Shown: positions 29,301-37,502, counted from the first letter of the stretch. The stretch is 64,000 bases of DNA from Pseudoflavonifractor sp. MSJ-37 (GCF_018917965.1 NZ_JAHLPP010000001.1:496001-560000); one strand, 5' to 3'. Numbers and translations are program-made. Notes: generated by a model not told the origin, from the sequence alone.

Positions 29301-29419
29301 TGTTCCTGATGCCAGCCTTCTATCTGGTGATCCGCCGGGAGAATGCGGACGGTACCAAAAAGAAGGGCCTTTTCCGCCGCGGACGCAAGGCGGAGGAAGA
29401 GCCCGCGCCGGCATCCTGA
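26357..29419 (+). CDS. RND-family efflux pump (HAE1-like)
   Basis: This 1020-residue proton-driven exporter has the AcrB layout: an N-terminal helix (ILRRPMSVFLLIMAVVVFGSAAL), two large extracytoplasmic domains (about residues 40-330 and 550-830) and two groups of membrane helices. The proton-relay region reads IAIGMIVDNSIVILE, with a single Asp followed by Asn as in many HAE1 pumps. The C-terminal half repeats the pattern (GFLMLVGIAVNNGIYLVDGTN). It is the last gene of a tripartite operon. The substrate is unknown; in monoderms such pumps may handle lipids, peptides or drugs. Confidence 0.93.
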   Translation: MKFVQTILRRPMSVFLLIMAVVVFGSAALTGMPLEYMPDMEMPMELVMVTWPGADADSVDRLLSQPIEDEVQSLSDISSVNTYSYDDYTMVQLTYNYGVDMDEVYSDLKNAMDNLKSDLPSDCGDPTIMELSADYMPTMSLSATAPEGVNVSDYLNDTVVPVVERVSGVAKVEVSGTQEEYLRVVLDEAALRQYKLSISQVAAAIGAADFDMPVGDVTMGTQDITLGAYGNVEIDPDFRDLPIQTPSGETVMLDDISTFFNLYKKDAESVSRYNGADSVMLQITKQDSASTVEVCRDVTDALKQFQGDGFGFDMVYNEGDSVLETLGEVLKTLITGVVLTMLVLLLFFGDWRASLIVGVSMPLSILLAVILLNFAGFNIDLMTGTSLIIAIGMIVDNSIVILESCMRARAKGLTFREAAAEGTSTMLMSILAGTLTTVVVYVPLAMAEGMVGMMSRPLSWTILLTMLCSFLSAIVVVPLAFVLLQPKEKEDLPINRLLEKMRKGYRRIMPGLLKHPGRVVLVGVAAFAAAIALLTQMEFVMMPDNYDGSIELTANFRSGTKLEVMDAKVKQIEDALLADDAFEKVTLSISNDAATFTAYGKDGGKRTSGEAVEIYTDLFNGMAGMDVSVTPTSSDSDMSTMSSSANTKTVTLAAEDMTALEQSAGQVEEAMKQIPGVIRISNAFDQSRVKGRLVIDSQKALAAGTSESSVAMQVYYLLNGLTATTVDYGDSEYDVILEYPEGKYDDITSLLDYPISTQSGRMVTLRDIAEVEYITTLPNITRQDGKYTATVTATTTDASKYTAAAAIDDAVSQLDFPDGAGIGKSMMEDLQDDEVQHISTAMLSAVFLVFLVMGIQFDSPRLSIMVMMCIPLSLIGSIGLVFLAGRPMSLVGLMGFLMLVGIAVNNGIYLVDGTNQLRRTMPLGEALVEAGTTRLRPILMTTLTTCISMVPMMFSNDSGMGMMKDMAYIVVGGLVASTILAMFLMPAFYLVIRRENADGTKKKGLFRRGRKAEEEPAPAS

Positions 29420-29442
29420 TCCCGGCGAACGAGCGAATATGG

Positions 29443-29489
29443 AGCGCCTCCCTGTCCGGCCGGCTGGCCGGGCGGGGAGGCGCTGTCGT
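29443..29489 (+). terminator. Terminator of the RND operon
   Basis: A 10-bp stem (29443-29452 with 29475-29484) around a GC-rich, partly self-pairing loop is followed by GTCGTTTT. Confidence 0.65.
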
Positions 29490-29490
29490 T

Positions 29491-29519
29491 TTGACAGGGT
29501 CCCGGATACCTGCTATACT
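29491..29519 (+). promoter_or_regulatory. Strong promoter for the twin cyclic-nucleotide-binding genes
   Basis: A perfect TTGACA (29491-29496), 17-base spacer, and TATACT (29514-29519) with a TGC extension. Confidence 0.8.
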
Positions 29520-29570
29520 GGAACGTACAGGAACATCGGCGGCAGGGACCGGTGGGAAGGAGAGGACGAT

Positions 29571-30080
29571 ATGGACCGAGCGACCTTCCAAAAGGGGGAT
29601 ATCATCTTCCAACAGGGCGATCTGACCCATTGTATGTACGATATCGTCCGGGGCAGAGTGGGCATCTACGACCGGTACGGCACGCCGGAGGGGAAGCTAC
29701 TGGCCACACTGGGGGCGGGAAGCTGTTTCGGCGAGATGGGGCTGGTGGAGGCCAGTCTCCGCTCCGCCGACGCGGTGGCCCTGGAGGACGGCACAGAGGT
29801 GACAGTGGTCACGCCGGAGACCTTCAGCGCCTACTTCCGGGACTGCCCGGAGAAGGTATACGGCATCATGTCCCAGATGAGCGGCCGGATCCGGAGCATG
29901 ACGAAGGAGTATCTGACGGTCTGCCGGACAGCGGCGGGGATGCTCGAGGCTCAGGAGACCGGGAACAGGGAGAGCGGCGGGCTGAAGCGGGACATCAAGC
30001 GCGTCTGCGAGGTCTATGCCGAGGCGGTCCGGAACGGCTGGAGGTCCTTCCGGGACCTCCACGGCGGCGCCTGGCGCTGA
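29571..30080 (+). CDS. Stand-alone cyclic-nucleotide-binding-domain protein
   Basis: A 169-residue protein made of one cNMP-binding beta-roll (residues about 1-110) and a C-terminal helical tail, without the DNA-binding helix-turn-helix of Crp/Fnr proteins. The fold is seen in FQKGDIIFQQGDLTHCMYDIVRGRVGIYD and the cap GSCFGEMGLVEASLRSADAVA. The canonical Arg for cyclic-phosphate binding is replaced around LRSADA, so ligand binding is uncertain. GAAGGAGAGG precedes the ATG. The next gene is a paralogue 23 bases downstream. The role is unknown; it may be a sensory or scaffolding subunit. Confidence 0.8.
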   Translation: MDRATFQKGDIIFQQGDLTHCMYDIVRGRVGIYDRYGTPEGKLLATLGAGSCFGEMGLVEASLRSADAVALEDGTEVTVVTPETFSAYFRDCPEKVYGIMSQMSGRIRSMTKEYLTVCRTAAGMLEAQETGNRESGGLKRDIKRVCEVYAEAVRNGWRSFRDLHGGAWR

Positions 30081-30103
30081 ACCGAAGGGGGGAGAAAAGG
30101 ACC

Positions 30104-30577
30104 ATGGAGAACTTGATCCTGAAAAAAGGAGCGGTCATTTTTCGGCAGGGCAGTCCCTCCGGCTGCATCTATGATGTGACCTGGGGCGTGGTGGGCATCT
30201 ATGACCGCTATGGGGAGCCGGGGGAGACCCTGCTGGATGAGGTCCGGGCGGGGGAGTGCTTCGGCGAGATGGGCGTGATCGAGGGCTGTCCGCACTCCGC
30301 TACCGCGGTGGCGCTGGAGAAGGGGACCTGTGTGAAAGCAGTGACCCAGGCGGAGTTCGAGGCGTATTTCCGCGAAAAGCCGGCCAAGGTGATGGCCATC
30401 ATGCAGAACATGAGCCGCCGTCTCCGGGAGGTGAGCCAGAAATATCTCCAGGCCTGCCGCGCGGTGGCGGAGAGCACAGAGGCCGCCCGGGAGGGGAGGC
30501 CTCCGGACGACCGGCTCCACAGGGACCTGGAGGAGCTGGCGAAGACATACCGTTCCTCCGGGCACAGAGGGGCCTGA
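30104..30577 (+). CDS. Second stand-alone cyclic-nucleotide-binding-domain protein
   Basis: A 157-residue paralogue of the preceding protein, sharing ILKKGAVIFRQGSPSGCIYD, VVGIYDRYGEPGETLL, GECFGEMGVIEGCPHSATAVAL, and a helical tail (MSRRLREVSQKYLQACRAVAES). It again lacks a helix-turn-helix. The common spacing and helical tails suggest the two could pair as a heterodimer, which is inference. The ribosome site is GGGGGGAGAAAAGG. Transcription ends at a duplicated hairpin (30591-30628). Confidence 0.8.
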   Translation: MENLILKKGAVIFRQGSPSGCIYDVTWGVVGIYDRYGEPGETLLDEVRAGECFGEMGVIEGCPHSATAVALEKGTCVKAVTQAEFEAYFREKPAKVMAIMQNMSRRLREVSQKYLQACRAVAESTEAAREGRPPDDRLHRDLEELAKTYRSSGHRGA

Positions 30578-30590
30578 GGTCCAAAAACGA

Positions 30591-30628
30591 GCGCCTGCCG
30601 TTCGGGGATCCATCCCGACGGCAGGCGC
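30591..30628 (+). terminator. Left copy of a 38-nt hairpin, terminator of the twin genes
   Basis: The 38 bases form one near-perfect hairpin (GCGCCTGCCG... pairing with ...CGGCAGGCGC). An identical copy lies at 30865-30902. Together they bracket the 236-bp element. Confidence 0.85.
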
Positions 30629-30864
30629 TCAGACTGTCAAAAGAGTCGTTCCTCATGTTGAACGATGCAAGAGCCTCGCAGAGTTCCGTCACCCGCAGGT
30701 GACGGAATCAGATATAAGATGTTTTTTCTGAGGACATGCGCCTCAGAAAAAACTCTTCTCAGGCCGCAAGTGTGCGAGCGAAGCGAGTGCGCGCGGCGGC
30801 CTGTATCCTCTCGAAGAAATGCTTGCATTTCTGAGAAGCGTGTCGAACTTTTTCGACACGCTGA
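30629..30864 (+). mobile_element. 236-bp hairpin-rich element, copy A
   Basis: A non-coding unit with related ends (TCAGACTGTC at the left, reverse TCAGCGTGTC at the right). It contains four strong hairpins plus one longer-range stem: 30684-30693/30698-30707, 30721-30733/30741-30753, 30761-30767/30796-30802, 30815-30822/30825-30832 and 30838-30847/30852-30861. Copy B at 47181-47416 is the same length and, by hand alignment in reverse orientation, differs at about 26 positions without gaps. No ORF is credible. It could be a non-autonomous transposable element or a structured RNA module. Confidence 0.8.
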
Positions 30865-30902
30865 GCGCCTGCCGTTCGGGGATCCATCCCGACGGCAGGC
30901 GC
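30865..30902 (-). terminator. Right copy of the 38-nt hairpin, terminator of the DUF4363 operon
   Basis: Exact copy of 30591-30628. It lies 8 bases past the DUF4363 stop on the minus strand, so each convergent operon ends at its own copy. Confidence 0.8.
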
Positions 30903-30910
30903 AGTCTGGT

Positions 30911-31288
30911 TCAGAACAGGTTCTCCCAGCGGAGCTGTTCCATCCGGGCCAGGAGACGGAGCTGACAGCGGATCCGGGCGCTGGCGGCGGAACAGTCCTC
31001 CTTCCGGCCCAGCTCCAGCAGACGGAGGGCCTCTTCCAGCCCGGATCGGATCTCGTCGATGTCCCCGTGCCGGAGCGTCACATGGAGCCAGGCGCTCTGG
31101 GCCTCCCAGTCCGCCAGGAGGCGGCGGAGGGCCGGGATGGCCTCCGGATCGCCGGACAGAGCCAGAACGTCGGTCTGCCGGAGCCCGGTGTCCAGGCCGG
31201 CGGCGAACTGCTCCAGACGGATGGCGCTGGACAGGCTCCCGCCCAGCAGGACGGTCAGCAGGAGGAGCGCGGTCCAGAGACGCTTCAT
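30911..31288 (-). CDS. DUF4363 family exported protein
   Basis: A 125-residue protein with a signal anchor (MKRLWTALLLLTVLLGGSLSSAIRLEQF) and a helical mature part containing DWEAQSAWLHVTLRHGDIDEIRSGLEEA and a C-terminal LLARMEQLRWENLF. This matches what I know of DUF4363, a family of unknown function in Clostridia. Its start overlaps the stop of the upstream DUF421 gene by 4 bases, so the two form a coupled unit at the membrane. Confidence 0.8.
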   Translation of the reverse strand: MKRLWTALLLLTVLLGGSLSSAIRLEQFAAGLDTGLRQTDVLALSGDPEAIPALRRLLADWEAQSAWLHVTLRHGDIDEIRSGLEEALRLLELGRKEDCSAASARIRCQLRLLARMEQLRWENLF

Positions 31289-31965
31289 GAGCCGCCCTCC
31301 TTTTTGAGGAAGTATACGCCGCCCAGCTCGTCTACCGTCAGCAGGAACACGTCCCGGGGATCCCGGACCTCATGCTCCGCCAGCCGCCGCCGGAGCCATT
31401 CCCGGCTCAACCCCCGGGCAGACAGGTTCCGGTCGATTACCCGGCCGTCATCGATCACGGGCAGGGGGAGGCCCGGGTCCTCCGGCTTCCGGCCCAGCTG
31501 GCGGGCAGTGGGGGGCTGGTCCTCGGTCCGGAGGAGGACAGAGAGCTGGCCGTTGGTCTCCAGGATCGCGTACCGGATGGTGGACAGATCGGCACAGCCC
31601 TTCAGCCGGAGCTCTTCCGCCAGCTCATCCAGCGTGAGGCGGTTCCGGCGGAGCTCCCGCTCTACGATCACGCCATCCGCCACCACGATGCTGGGCCGCC
31701 CGCAGAGCAGGGCCCGGAAGCGGACGCTCCGCAGGTTCAGGACGGAGATCAGGGTGGTCAGACAAAGAAGCGTGAGGATCGGCACGATCCCCGCCAGCAG
31801 AGGGATCCCAAGGTCCTGCATGGGCACGGCGGCCAGATCGGCGATGATCAGGGCCAGCACCAGCTCCGAGGGCTCCAGCTCGCCGATCTGCCGCTTGCCC
31901 AGCAGACGGATCCCGACGATGATGACCAGATAGAGCACGACTGTGCGCAGGAGCGCGATGACCAT
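31285..31965 (-). CDS. DUF421 family membrane protein (YetF-like)
   Basis: A 226-residue protein with three N-terminal membrane helices (about residues 5-85) and a cytoplasmic DUF421 domain (GRPSIVVADGVIVERELRRNRLTLDELAEELR, then DLSTIRYAILETNGQLSVL). The signature GKRQIGELEPSELVLALIIADLAAVPM is typical of YetF/YcaP proteins, which are linked to spore or envelope functions in Bacillus relatives. The start at 31965 follows GGGAGG; the longer upstream frame has no ribosome site and would overlap the guaA promoter region. It leads the DUF421-DUF4363 pair. Confidence 0.88.
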   Translation of the reverse strand: MVIALLRTVVLYLVIIVGIRLLGKRQIGELEPSELVLALIIADLAAVPMQDLGIPLLAGIVPILTLLCLTTLISVLNLRSVRFRALLCGRPSIVVADGVIVERELRRNRLTLDELAEELRLKGCADLSTIRYAILETNGQLSVLLRTEDQPPTARQLGRKPEDPGLPLPVIDDGRVIDRNLSARGLSREWLRRRLAEHEVRDPRDVFLLTVDELGGVYFLKKEGGS

Positions 31966-32087
31966 AGGGGGACCTCCCTCCGTCCGATATCCGCTATCAG
32001 TATGACCGTCCGGAGGCGGATCATGCCCGGCGCCTTTGCGAAAATCGCCAAAGATACCGGCAGAGAGGAAAAGAAGAGGAGTCTGAC

Positions 32088-32116
32088 TTGCCACCGGGGA
32101 GATCATGCGGTACAAT
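32088..32116 (+). promoter_or_regulatory. Promoter for guaA
   Basis: TTGCCA at 32088-32093, 17 bases, and TACAAT at 32111-32116. The leader to the ATG is about 50 bases and too short for a guanine riboswitch. Confidence 0.75.
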
Positions 32117-32174
32117 AAGACGATACGACGGATCGACAAGACTCAACGATCATGCAAGAAAAGGGGAGAACGAT

Positions 32175-33716
32175 ATGTCCCATCAGCTCGTCATCGTACT
32201 GGATTTCGGCGGCCAGTACAATCAGCTCATCGCGCGCCGTGTCCGTGAGTGCGGCGTCTACTGTGAGGTGAAGCCCTACACCACTCCGCTGGAGGAGCTC
32301 AAGGCCATGGCCCCCATCGGCTTCATCTTCACCGGTGGCCCCAATTCCGTCTATGAGGAGAAGGCCCCCCATGTGGACCCCGCCATCTTCGAGCTGGGCA
32401 TCCCGGTGCTGGGCATCTGCTACGGCTGTCAGCTCATGGCCCACACGCTGGGCGGCAAGGTGGCCCCGGCCCAGGACGACACCGCCCGGGAGTACGGCAA
32501 GACCGAGACCTATTATGACACCAGCTGTGCGCTCTTCAAGGGCCTGCCGGAGAAGGGCGTGTCCTGGATGAGCCACAGCGACTACATGGAGAAGGTGCCC
32601 GAGGGCTTCGCCCTGACCGCCCACTCCGACCACTGCCCCAACGTGGCCATCGCCGATGAGAAACGGGGCTTCTACGGCGTGCAGTACCACCCCGAGGTCA
32701 ACCACACCGAGTATGGCATCGCCATGATCCGCAACTTCCTGTATCAGGTCTGCGGCGCCGTCGGCGACTGGAGCATGGGCGACTACAAGCGCACCGCCAT
32801 CGCCGCCATCCGGGAGAAGGTGGGCTCCGGCAAGGTCCTGCTGGCCCTGAGCGGCGGCGTGGATTCCTCCGTGTGCGCGGCCCTGCTGGCCGAGGCGATC
32901 GGTGAACAGCTGACCTGCGTGTTCGTGGACCACGGCCTCATGCGCAAGAACGAGGGCGACGAGGTGGAGGCGGCCTTCTCCAAGTGGGCCATGAACTTCG
33001 TCCGGGTGGATGCCGAGGCCCGGTTCCTGGGCAAGCTGGCCGGCGTGACCGAGCCGGAGCGCAAGCGCAAGATCATCGGCGAGGAGTTCATCCGGGTCTT
33101 CGAGGAGGAGTCCAAGAAGATCGGCAAGGTGGACTTCCTGGCTCAGGGCACGATCTACCCCGATGTGATCGAGTCCGGCGCCGGCGACGCCGCCGTGATC
33201 AAGAGCCACCACAACGTGGGCGGCCTGCCGGACTATGTGGACTTCAAGGAGATCATCGAGCCCCTGCGCCTGCTCTTCAAGGATGAGGTGCGCCAGCTGG
33301 GCCGTGAGCTGGGCCTGCCCGAGTATCTGGTGACCCGCCAGCCCTTCCCCGGCCCCGGTCTGGCGATCCGCATCATCGGCGAGATCACCAAGGCCAAGGC
33401 GGACACCCTGCGGGACGCCGACGCCATCTACCGGGAGGAGATCGCGGCGGCCGGTCTGGACAAGTCCATCAACCAGTACTTCGCGGTGCTGACCAACAGC
33501 CGCTCCGTGGGCGTCATGGGCGACGGCCGGACCTACGACTACACGCTGGCCCTCCGCGCCGTGACCACCAGCGACTTCATGACCGCCGACTGGGCCCGGA
33601 TCCCCTACGACGTGCTGGACAAGATCTCCGTGCGCGTCGTCAACGAGGTCCCCGGCATCAACCGGATCTGCTACGACATCACGTCCAAGCCGCCGGCGAC
33701 GATCGAGTGGGAATAA
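32175..33716 (+). CDS. guaA: GMP synthase (glutamine-hydrolysing)
   Basis: This enzyme converts XMP to GMP using glutamine and ATP. The 513-residue protein has an N-terminal class I amidotransferase with nucleophile C82 in GICYGCQ and the His-Glu pair in [10 protein letters not shown], an ATP-pyrophosphatase P-loop LSGGVDSSV near residue 230, and the C-terminal dimerisation domain ending [11 protein letters not shown] 32175 follows GGGGAGAA. The last codons (CGAGTGGGAATAAA, 33704-33717) are repeated at 37819-37832, showing that an island is inserted at the gene's 3' end without changing the protein. Confidence 0.97.
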   Translation: MSHQLVIVLDFGGQYNQLIARRVRECGVYCEVKPYTTPLEELKAMAPIGFIFTGGPNSVYEEKAPHVDPAIFELGIPVLGICYGCQLMAHTLGGKVAPAQDDTAREYGKTETYYDTSCALFKGLPEKGVSWMSHSDYMEKVPEGFALTAHSDHCPNVAIADEKRGFYGVQYHPEVNHTEYGIAMIRNFLYQVCGAVGDWSMGDYKRTAIAAIREKVGSGKVLLALSGGVDSSVCAALLAEAIGEQLTCVFVDHGLMRKNEGDEVEAAFSKWAMNFVRVDAEARFLGKLAGVTEPERKRKIIGEEFIRVFEEESKKIGKVDFLAQGTIYPDVIESGAGDAAVIKSHHNVGGLPDYVDFKEIIEPLRLLFKDEVRQLGRELGLPEYLVTRQPFPGPGLAIRIIGEITKAKADTLRDADAIYREEIAAAGLDKSINQYFAVLTNSRSVGVMGDGRTYDYTLALRAVTTSDFMTADWARIPYDVLDKISVRVVNEVPGINRICYDITSKPPATIEWE

Positions 33717-33717
33717 A
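33704..33717 (+). repeat. attL-like repeat at the 3' end of guaA
   Basis: CGAGTGGGAATAAA spans the guaA stop and recurs exactly at 37819-37832. guaA 3' ends are a known integration site for genomic islands. Confidence 0.8.
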
Positions 33718-33776
33718 AGTCGGCAGCCTTAAAAAAGCCCGATATATAAGGAAATTTGCCACTTCGATGTCCGCTG

Positions 33777-33814
33777 TGACAACAAAATGACAACATTTCC
33801 GGTTATCCAAGAAT
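33777..33814 (+). repeat. Left terminal repeats of the island (possible integrase arm sites)
   Basis: TGACAACA occurs at 33777-33784 and 33788-33795, 11 bases apart, followed by GTTATCCAAGAAT at 33802-33814. Related copies lie near the right end. Confidence 0.6.
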
Positions 33815-33858
33815 AAAGAGCTATCTGATTTTCTGTTGAAGTCAGATAGCTCTTTTCT
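33815..33858. terminator. Bidirectional terminator downstream of the XRE gene
   Basis: A perfect 14-bp stem (33815-33828 with 33842-33855), followed by TCTTTT on the plus strand and TTTATT on the minus strand. Confidence 0.8.
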
Positions 33859-33868
33859 TTTGCGCTGT

Positions 33869-34360
33869 TCAGTTTTGCTTTCGCAGATCATCTAATTTCT
33901 GCCGCATCTGCTCTGTCGGAACCGCCGGATAAGTGTACCGCCAACGGTCATATTCTTCTTTTGAAATTTCGCCGTTTCGCAGCTTTTCCGCCATCTCCTG
34001 CCACATGGTCATGCGCTCCAGCATGGAAATGTACGCAGCACCCCGATTTCGGTCTAACCGCAGGCACACCTCACCGTCCAACCTGTCGATCTTCAAGCCC
34101 TGTAAATCCTCCAAGGCAAACAGTGTGTGCATGATGCCGATTTCGCTGTCGATGTCCGGGACGTTCAGTGCCATAGGAGAAACATTCAGAACCTCTGCGA
34201 AAGTGTGCGTCAGATCTTCTTTTGGGGTTCGCGTGCCAGATTCATACTGTGCAATGCGGATATCTGCCGTTTTCTCAGGAAAACCGACTTGAATGCCCAA
34301 CAGTTTTTGTGTCATGCCTCGTAAGTTACGGAAAAAACGAATTCTCTCACCAATCGCCAT
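33869..34360 (-). CDS. XRE-family helix-turn-helix regulator
   Basis: A 163-residue DNA-binding protein. The helix-turn-helix covers about residues 5-65 (IGERIRFFRNLRGMTQKLLG, then IRIAQYESGTRTPKEDLTHTFAEVLNV). The C-terminal part is a charged helical segment (ERMTMWQEMAEKLRNGEISKEEYDRWRYTYP) seen in helix-turn-helix proteins of mobile elements of gut Clostridia. The start at 34360 is behind GGGAGTGATG; an earlier in-frame ATG has no ribosome site. Codon use is AT-rich, like the rest of the island. It is divergent from the surface-protein gene and may control it. Confidence 0.85.
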   Translation of the reverse strand: MAIGERIRFFRNLRGMTQKLLGIQVGFPEKTADIRIAQYESGTRTPKEDLTHTFAEVLNVSPMALNVPDIDSEIGIMHTLFALEDLQGLKIDRLDGEVCLRLDRNRGAAYISMLERMTMWQEMAEKLRNGEISKEEYDRWRYTYPAVPTEQMRQKLDDLRKQN

Positions 34361-34421
34361 GTCATCACTCCCGATATATGTATTACAATCAAAATATAAC
34401 ATAGCAATTCCTTTGAAACGG

Positions 34422-34430
34422 TGCTATAAT
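34422..34430 (+). promoter_or_regulatory. Extended -10 promoter for the island surface-protein gene
   Basis: TGCTATAAT with a TG extension and perfect -10, without a good -35. The leader to the GTG start is about 190 bases and also contains an AAGGAGG (near 34503) before an in-frame ATG at 34524. Confidence 0.5.
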
Positions 34431-34628
34431 AATAAAAAATTATAAGCAGTTGAGCTGCCGAAAAGTTACACCTTTTGACATCTCGTAACTGTCATTGCAC
34501 AGAAGGAGGACAGAACAGCATCAATGCGGCGGACGAAAGAACTGCCGCGCAAGATCAGAAACCTGTCAGGATATTGCCTTAGTGGCCTTGCCTTGGCAGG
34601 TATTACTATGTGTAAAGGAGCATTTGAT

Positions 34629-37502
34629 GTGAAAACGAAATTATTGTCATGGCTGTTGACACTGAGTCTGCTCATGACCATGCTTCCGACCGCTGCGCTG
34701 GCTGCTGCAGTTCCCGGAGTAAGCAGCGGTACAGTCATCTATGTATCCGAAACCGGTAACGATTCAGCCGTTGGCGATGAGAGCACACCCCTCAAAACAA
34801 TTGGTGCGGCATTTTCGAAGGCGGTCGACGGGGATACCATCTGCCTGCTTTCTGATATCAAATTAGTTGGAAAGCTTGTCCTGACTGGTGATAGATCAGT
34901 AACGCTGACGGGTAAAGCTGGTGAAACTGCAAAGAAGATTACCTATACAAAGGACACTTCTACTACCTCTCCTGACCTTTATATGATCGAGGTTGGTGTT
35001 GAATACGGCACAGCTACAAAGACGAAGCTCACGCTTGAAAATGTGACAATTGATGCTGAGGCACAGGATATTCGCTGCGTCCGTGTTTGCCCTGAAAGCA
35101 CTCTGACATTAGAAAATAAGGCAACGGTCTGCAACGGACGTGCAGTCCATGAAGACTATGCAACAGGAACCAATGACTGGGGCGGTGGTATCGTAGTTGA
35201 TAGCACCGCAAAGCTGATCATGAATGAAGGCTCTGCCGTAACCGACTGTTCTGCTGAGCAGGGCGGCGGCATCTATCTCAGCGGCGAGATGGAATTGAAC
35301 GGCGGTATGCTTAGCGGAAATACCGCAGTTGGTGATTACTTTGGTACTTCCCTTTCACGAAGTGCCCATGGCGGTGCAATTCTGATACGTGCAAATCGTG
35401 CTGACTATGATGAGAGTTATGATGTTCCGGCTAAATTGACTATGACAGGCGGAAACATTCAAAACAATAAAGCAGCAAGTGACCTAAGCGCTTTTGGCGG
35501 TGCGGTTGCTATTCTTGGCACACTCAAAAACACTGTAGATTTGACCAACGAATTTATTATGACCGGTGGTACGATTTCCGGCAATACAGCCGGATACGGC
35601 GGTGCAATCTCTGCTTATGCGGCTGATAGCTATTGAAACGGCAATGCAAGCGTCAAAATTTCCGGTAATGCGGAGATTACCCAAAATACAGGCCGTAATG
35701 GCGGTGGCGCGATTGCTCTGTTGACCAGTAAAGCAGATGATTACACCAGCACCGTAGAAATGAGCGGCGGTACGATTTCGGAAAATAAAACATTCTCTAA
35801 GGGCGGCGGTGTTTTCCTGTTTGGTAAGGGAGACTCGTTCTACATGACCGACGGCAAAATTTCCGATAACGAAGCGAAACAAGGTGGCGGCATTTCCATC
35901 AGTGATACAGATGCGGCTGCTTATCTGCTGGGCGGTACCATTCAGGATAATAAGGCAACTGAGGGATACCCCTACGTTGATGATCCTTCGGAGCGCTGCT
36001 ATTACGGAAACGCAGTTTACCAGGATGGCAGCCTCTATCTTGACGGCACAAAAGCCAACATCAGCGGCGATATTCGTATCGGCTGCCGCTTTGATACAAG
36101 CGGAGGAATTTCCACCAACCGTTTTGTAGCTTTGGTCGGCGCATCGGATACGATGAACGATTACGAGTTGACTTCTTTTGATAGTGAATCCTTGGACGGC
36201 AGAGTGGTTGTTGCCCCCGATACGATTACTTATGGCACAGAAACCTATAGCGTAGCAAATGCCGAGCCGTACCTGGCGCATTTTACACACAACCATAAGG
36301 AAATTATTACAGATACTGATTATACGACAGAAACGGGAACTTCTTCTCAGGCGAAGAGCCTTGTTCTGTACGGAGCGATCCAAAAGTTTTCTGTTACCTA
36401 CACAGACGGTATCGGCGGCACCAGCTTTGCGGATGAGGTAACCAGCGACCTGCGCCGCGGAACCCCCACCCCTGCTTTCACTGGCGGAACGCCGACCCGC
36501 AGCGGTTATACCTTTACCGGCTGGGAGCCGTCCGTAGCCGCAACGGTAACGGGCAATGCCGTTTATACCGCACAGTGGACAAAGAACAGTTCCTCCTCCC
36601 ATCATCATTCGACCCGCTATACACTGCACTATGAGTCGAACGGCGGCACGGCTTACAAGGATGAGCGCTATTCTTCCGGCACGAAGGTGACGCTCGATAA
36701 GGCCCCGACCCGCGAGAGCTATACCTTCACCGGCTGGTATGCGGATAAGGAACTGACTCAAAAGATCAGCAGCATCAAGATGACCAGCGAGAAGACCGTC
36801 TATGCTGGCTGGAAGGCATCCACTGTGCCGGATATGCTGAACGGCGATGACCACTACGCCTATGTAGTCGGTTACTCCGATGGCACTGTCCGTCCGAACG
36901 CGAACATCAGCCGCGCCGAGGTTGCAACGATTTTCTTCCGCCTGCTCAAGGAGAAAGTGCGTGATGGCAATCTCACCGCTGAAAATACTTTCACGGATGT
37001 AACGGATGGACAGTGGCACAACAAGGCGATTTCCACGATGGCAAAGCTCGATATTGTCAAGGGCCGCCGTGCGGACAGCTTTGACCCCGATGCCTCGATC
37101 ACTCGTGCGGAGTTTGCGGCGATCTGCGCGCGCTTCAACACCAAACCAGTCGAGAACAGCGGCAGCTTCTCCGACATTTCCGGTCACTGGGCGGAAAACG
37201 AGATCGAGAGAGCGGCGGCGTTCGGTTGGATTTCGGGCTATCCGGACGGCACATTCCATCCCGATGCCCGCATCACACGCGCTGAGGCCATGACCATGAT
37301 CAACCGCGTGCTCTGCCGTATGCCGCAGAGTGAAAGCGATCTGCTGGACAGCATGGTAACGTGGCCGGACAACAAGCCGTCCGACTGGCACTATCTCGCC
37401 GTGCAGGAGGCCACGAACAGCCATGACTTCGACCGTCAGGGCGAGGTCGGCGAAAGCTGGACGAAGCTGACGAGCGTCCCCGACTGGAAGCAGTATCAGT
37501 AA
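34629..37502 (+). pseudogene. SLH-domain cell-surface protein interrupted by an in-frame TGA
   Basis: The frame runs from GTG 34629 (AAAGGAG at 34614-34620) to 37502 except for one TGA at 35634-35636, after ...YAADSY. The reading frame and the repeat pattern (GGxISGN, GGGA) continue directly after it (NGNASVKISGN), so a Trp codon TGG has probably become TGA. Domains: signal peptide (MLPTAALAAA); right-handed beta-helix-like repeats to about residue 600; two InlB/Flg_new-type repeats (YTFTGWEPS, YTFTGWYAD); three SLH domains that would bind the cell wall. Both halves lack frameshifts. It could be a recent pseudogene, a two-part product, or recoded. An in-frame ATG at 34524 is an alternative start. 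Confidence 0.8.
35634..35636 (+). other. In-frame TGA within the surface-protein gene
   Basis: TAT TGA AAC GGC: the same frame is open for 335 codons before (from 34629) and more than 600 after it. One G-to-A change from TGG would explain it. Confidence 0.8.

Noticed and set aside
34524-34628. Upstream start (ATG 34524) for the island surface protein
   Set aside because: It would place about 35 polar residues before a standard signal peptide. GTG 34629 has a better spaced AAAGGAG directly before the signal peptide. It was kept only as an alternative because an AAGGAGG also precedes ATG 34524.
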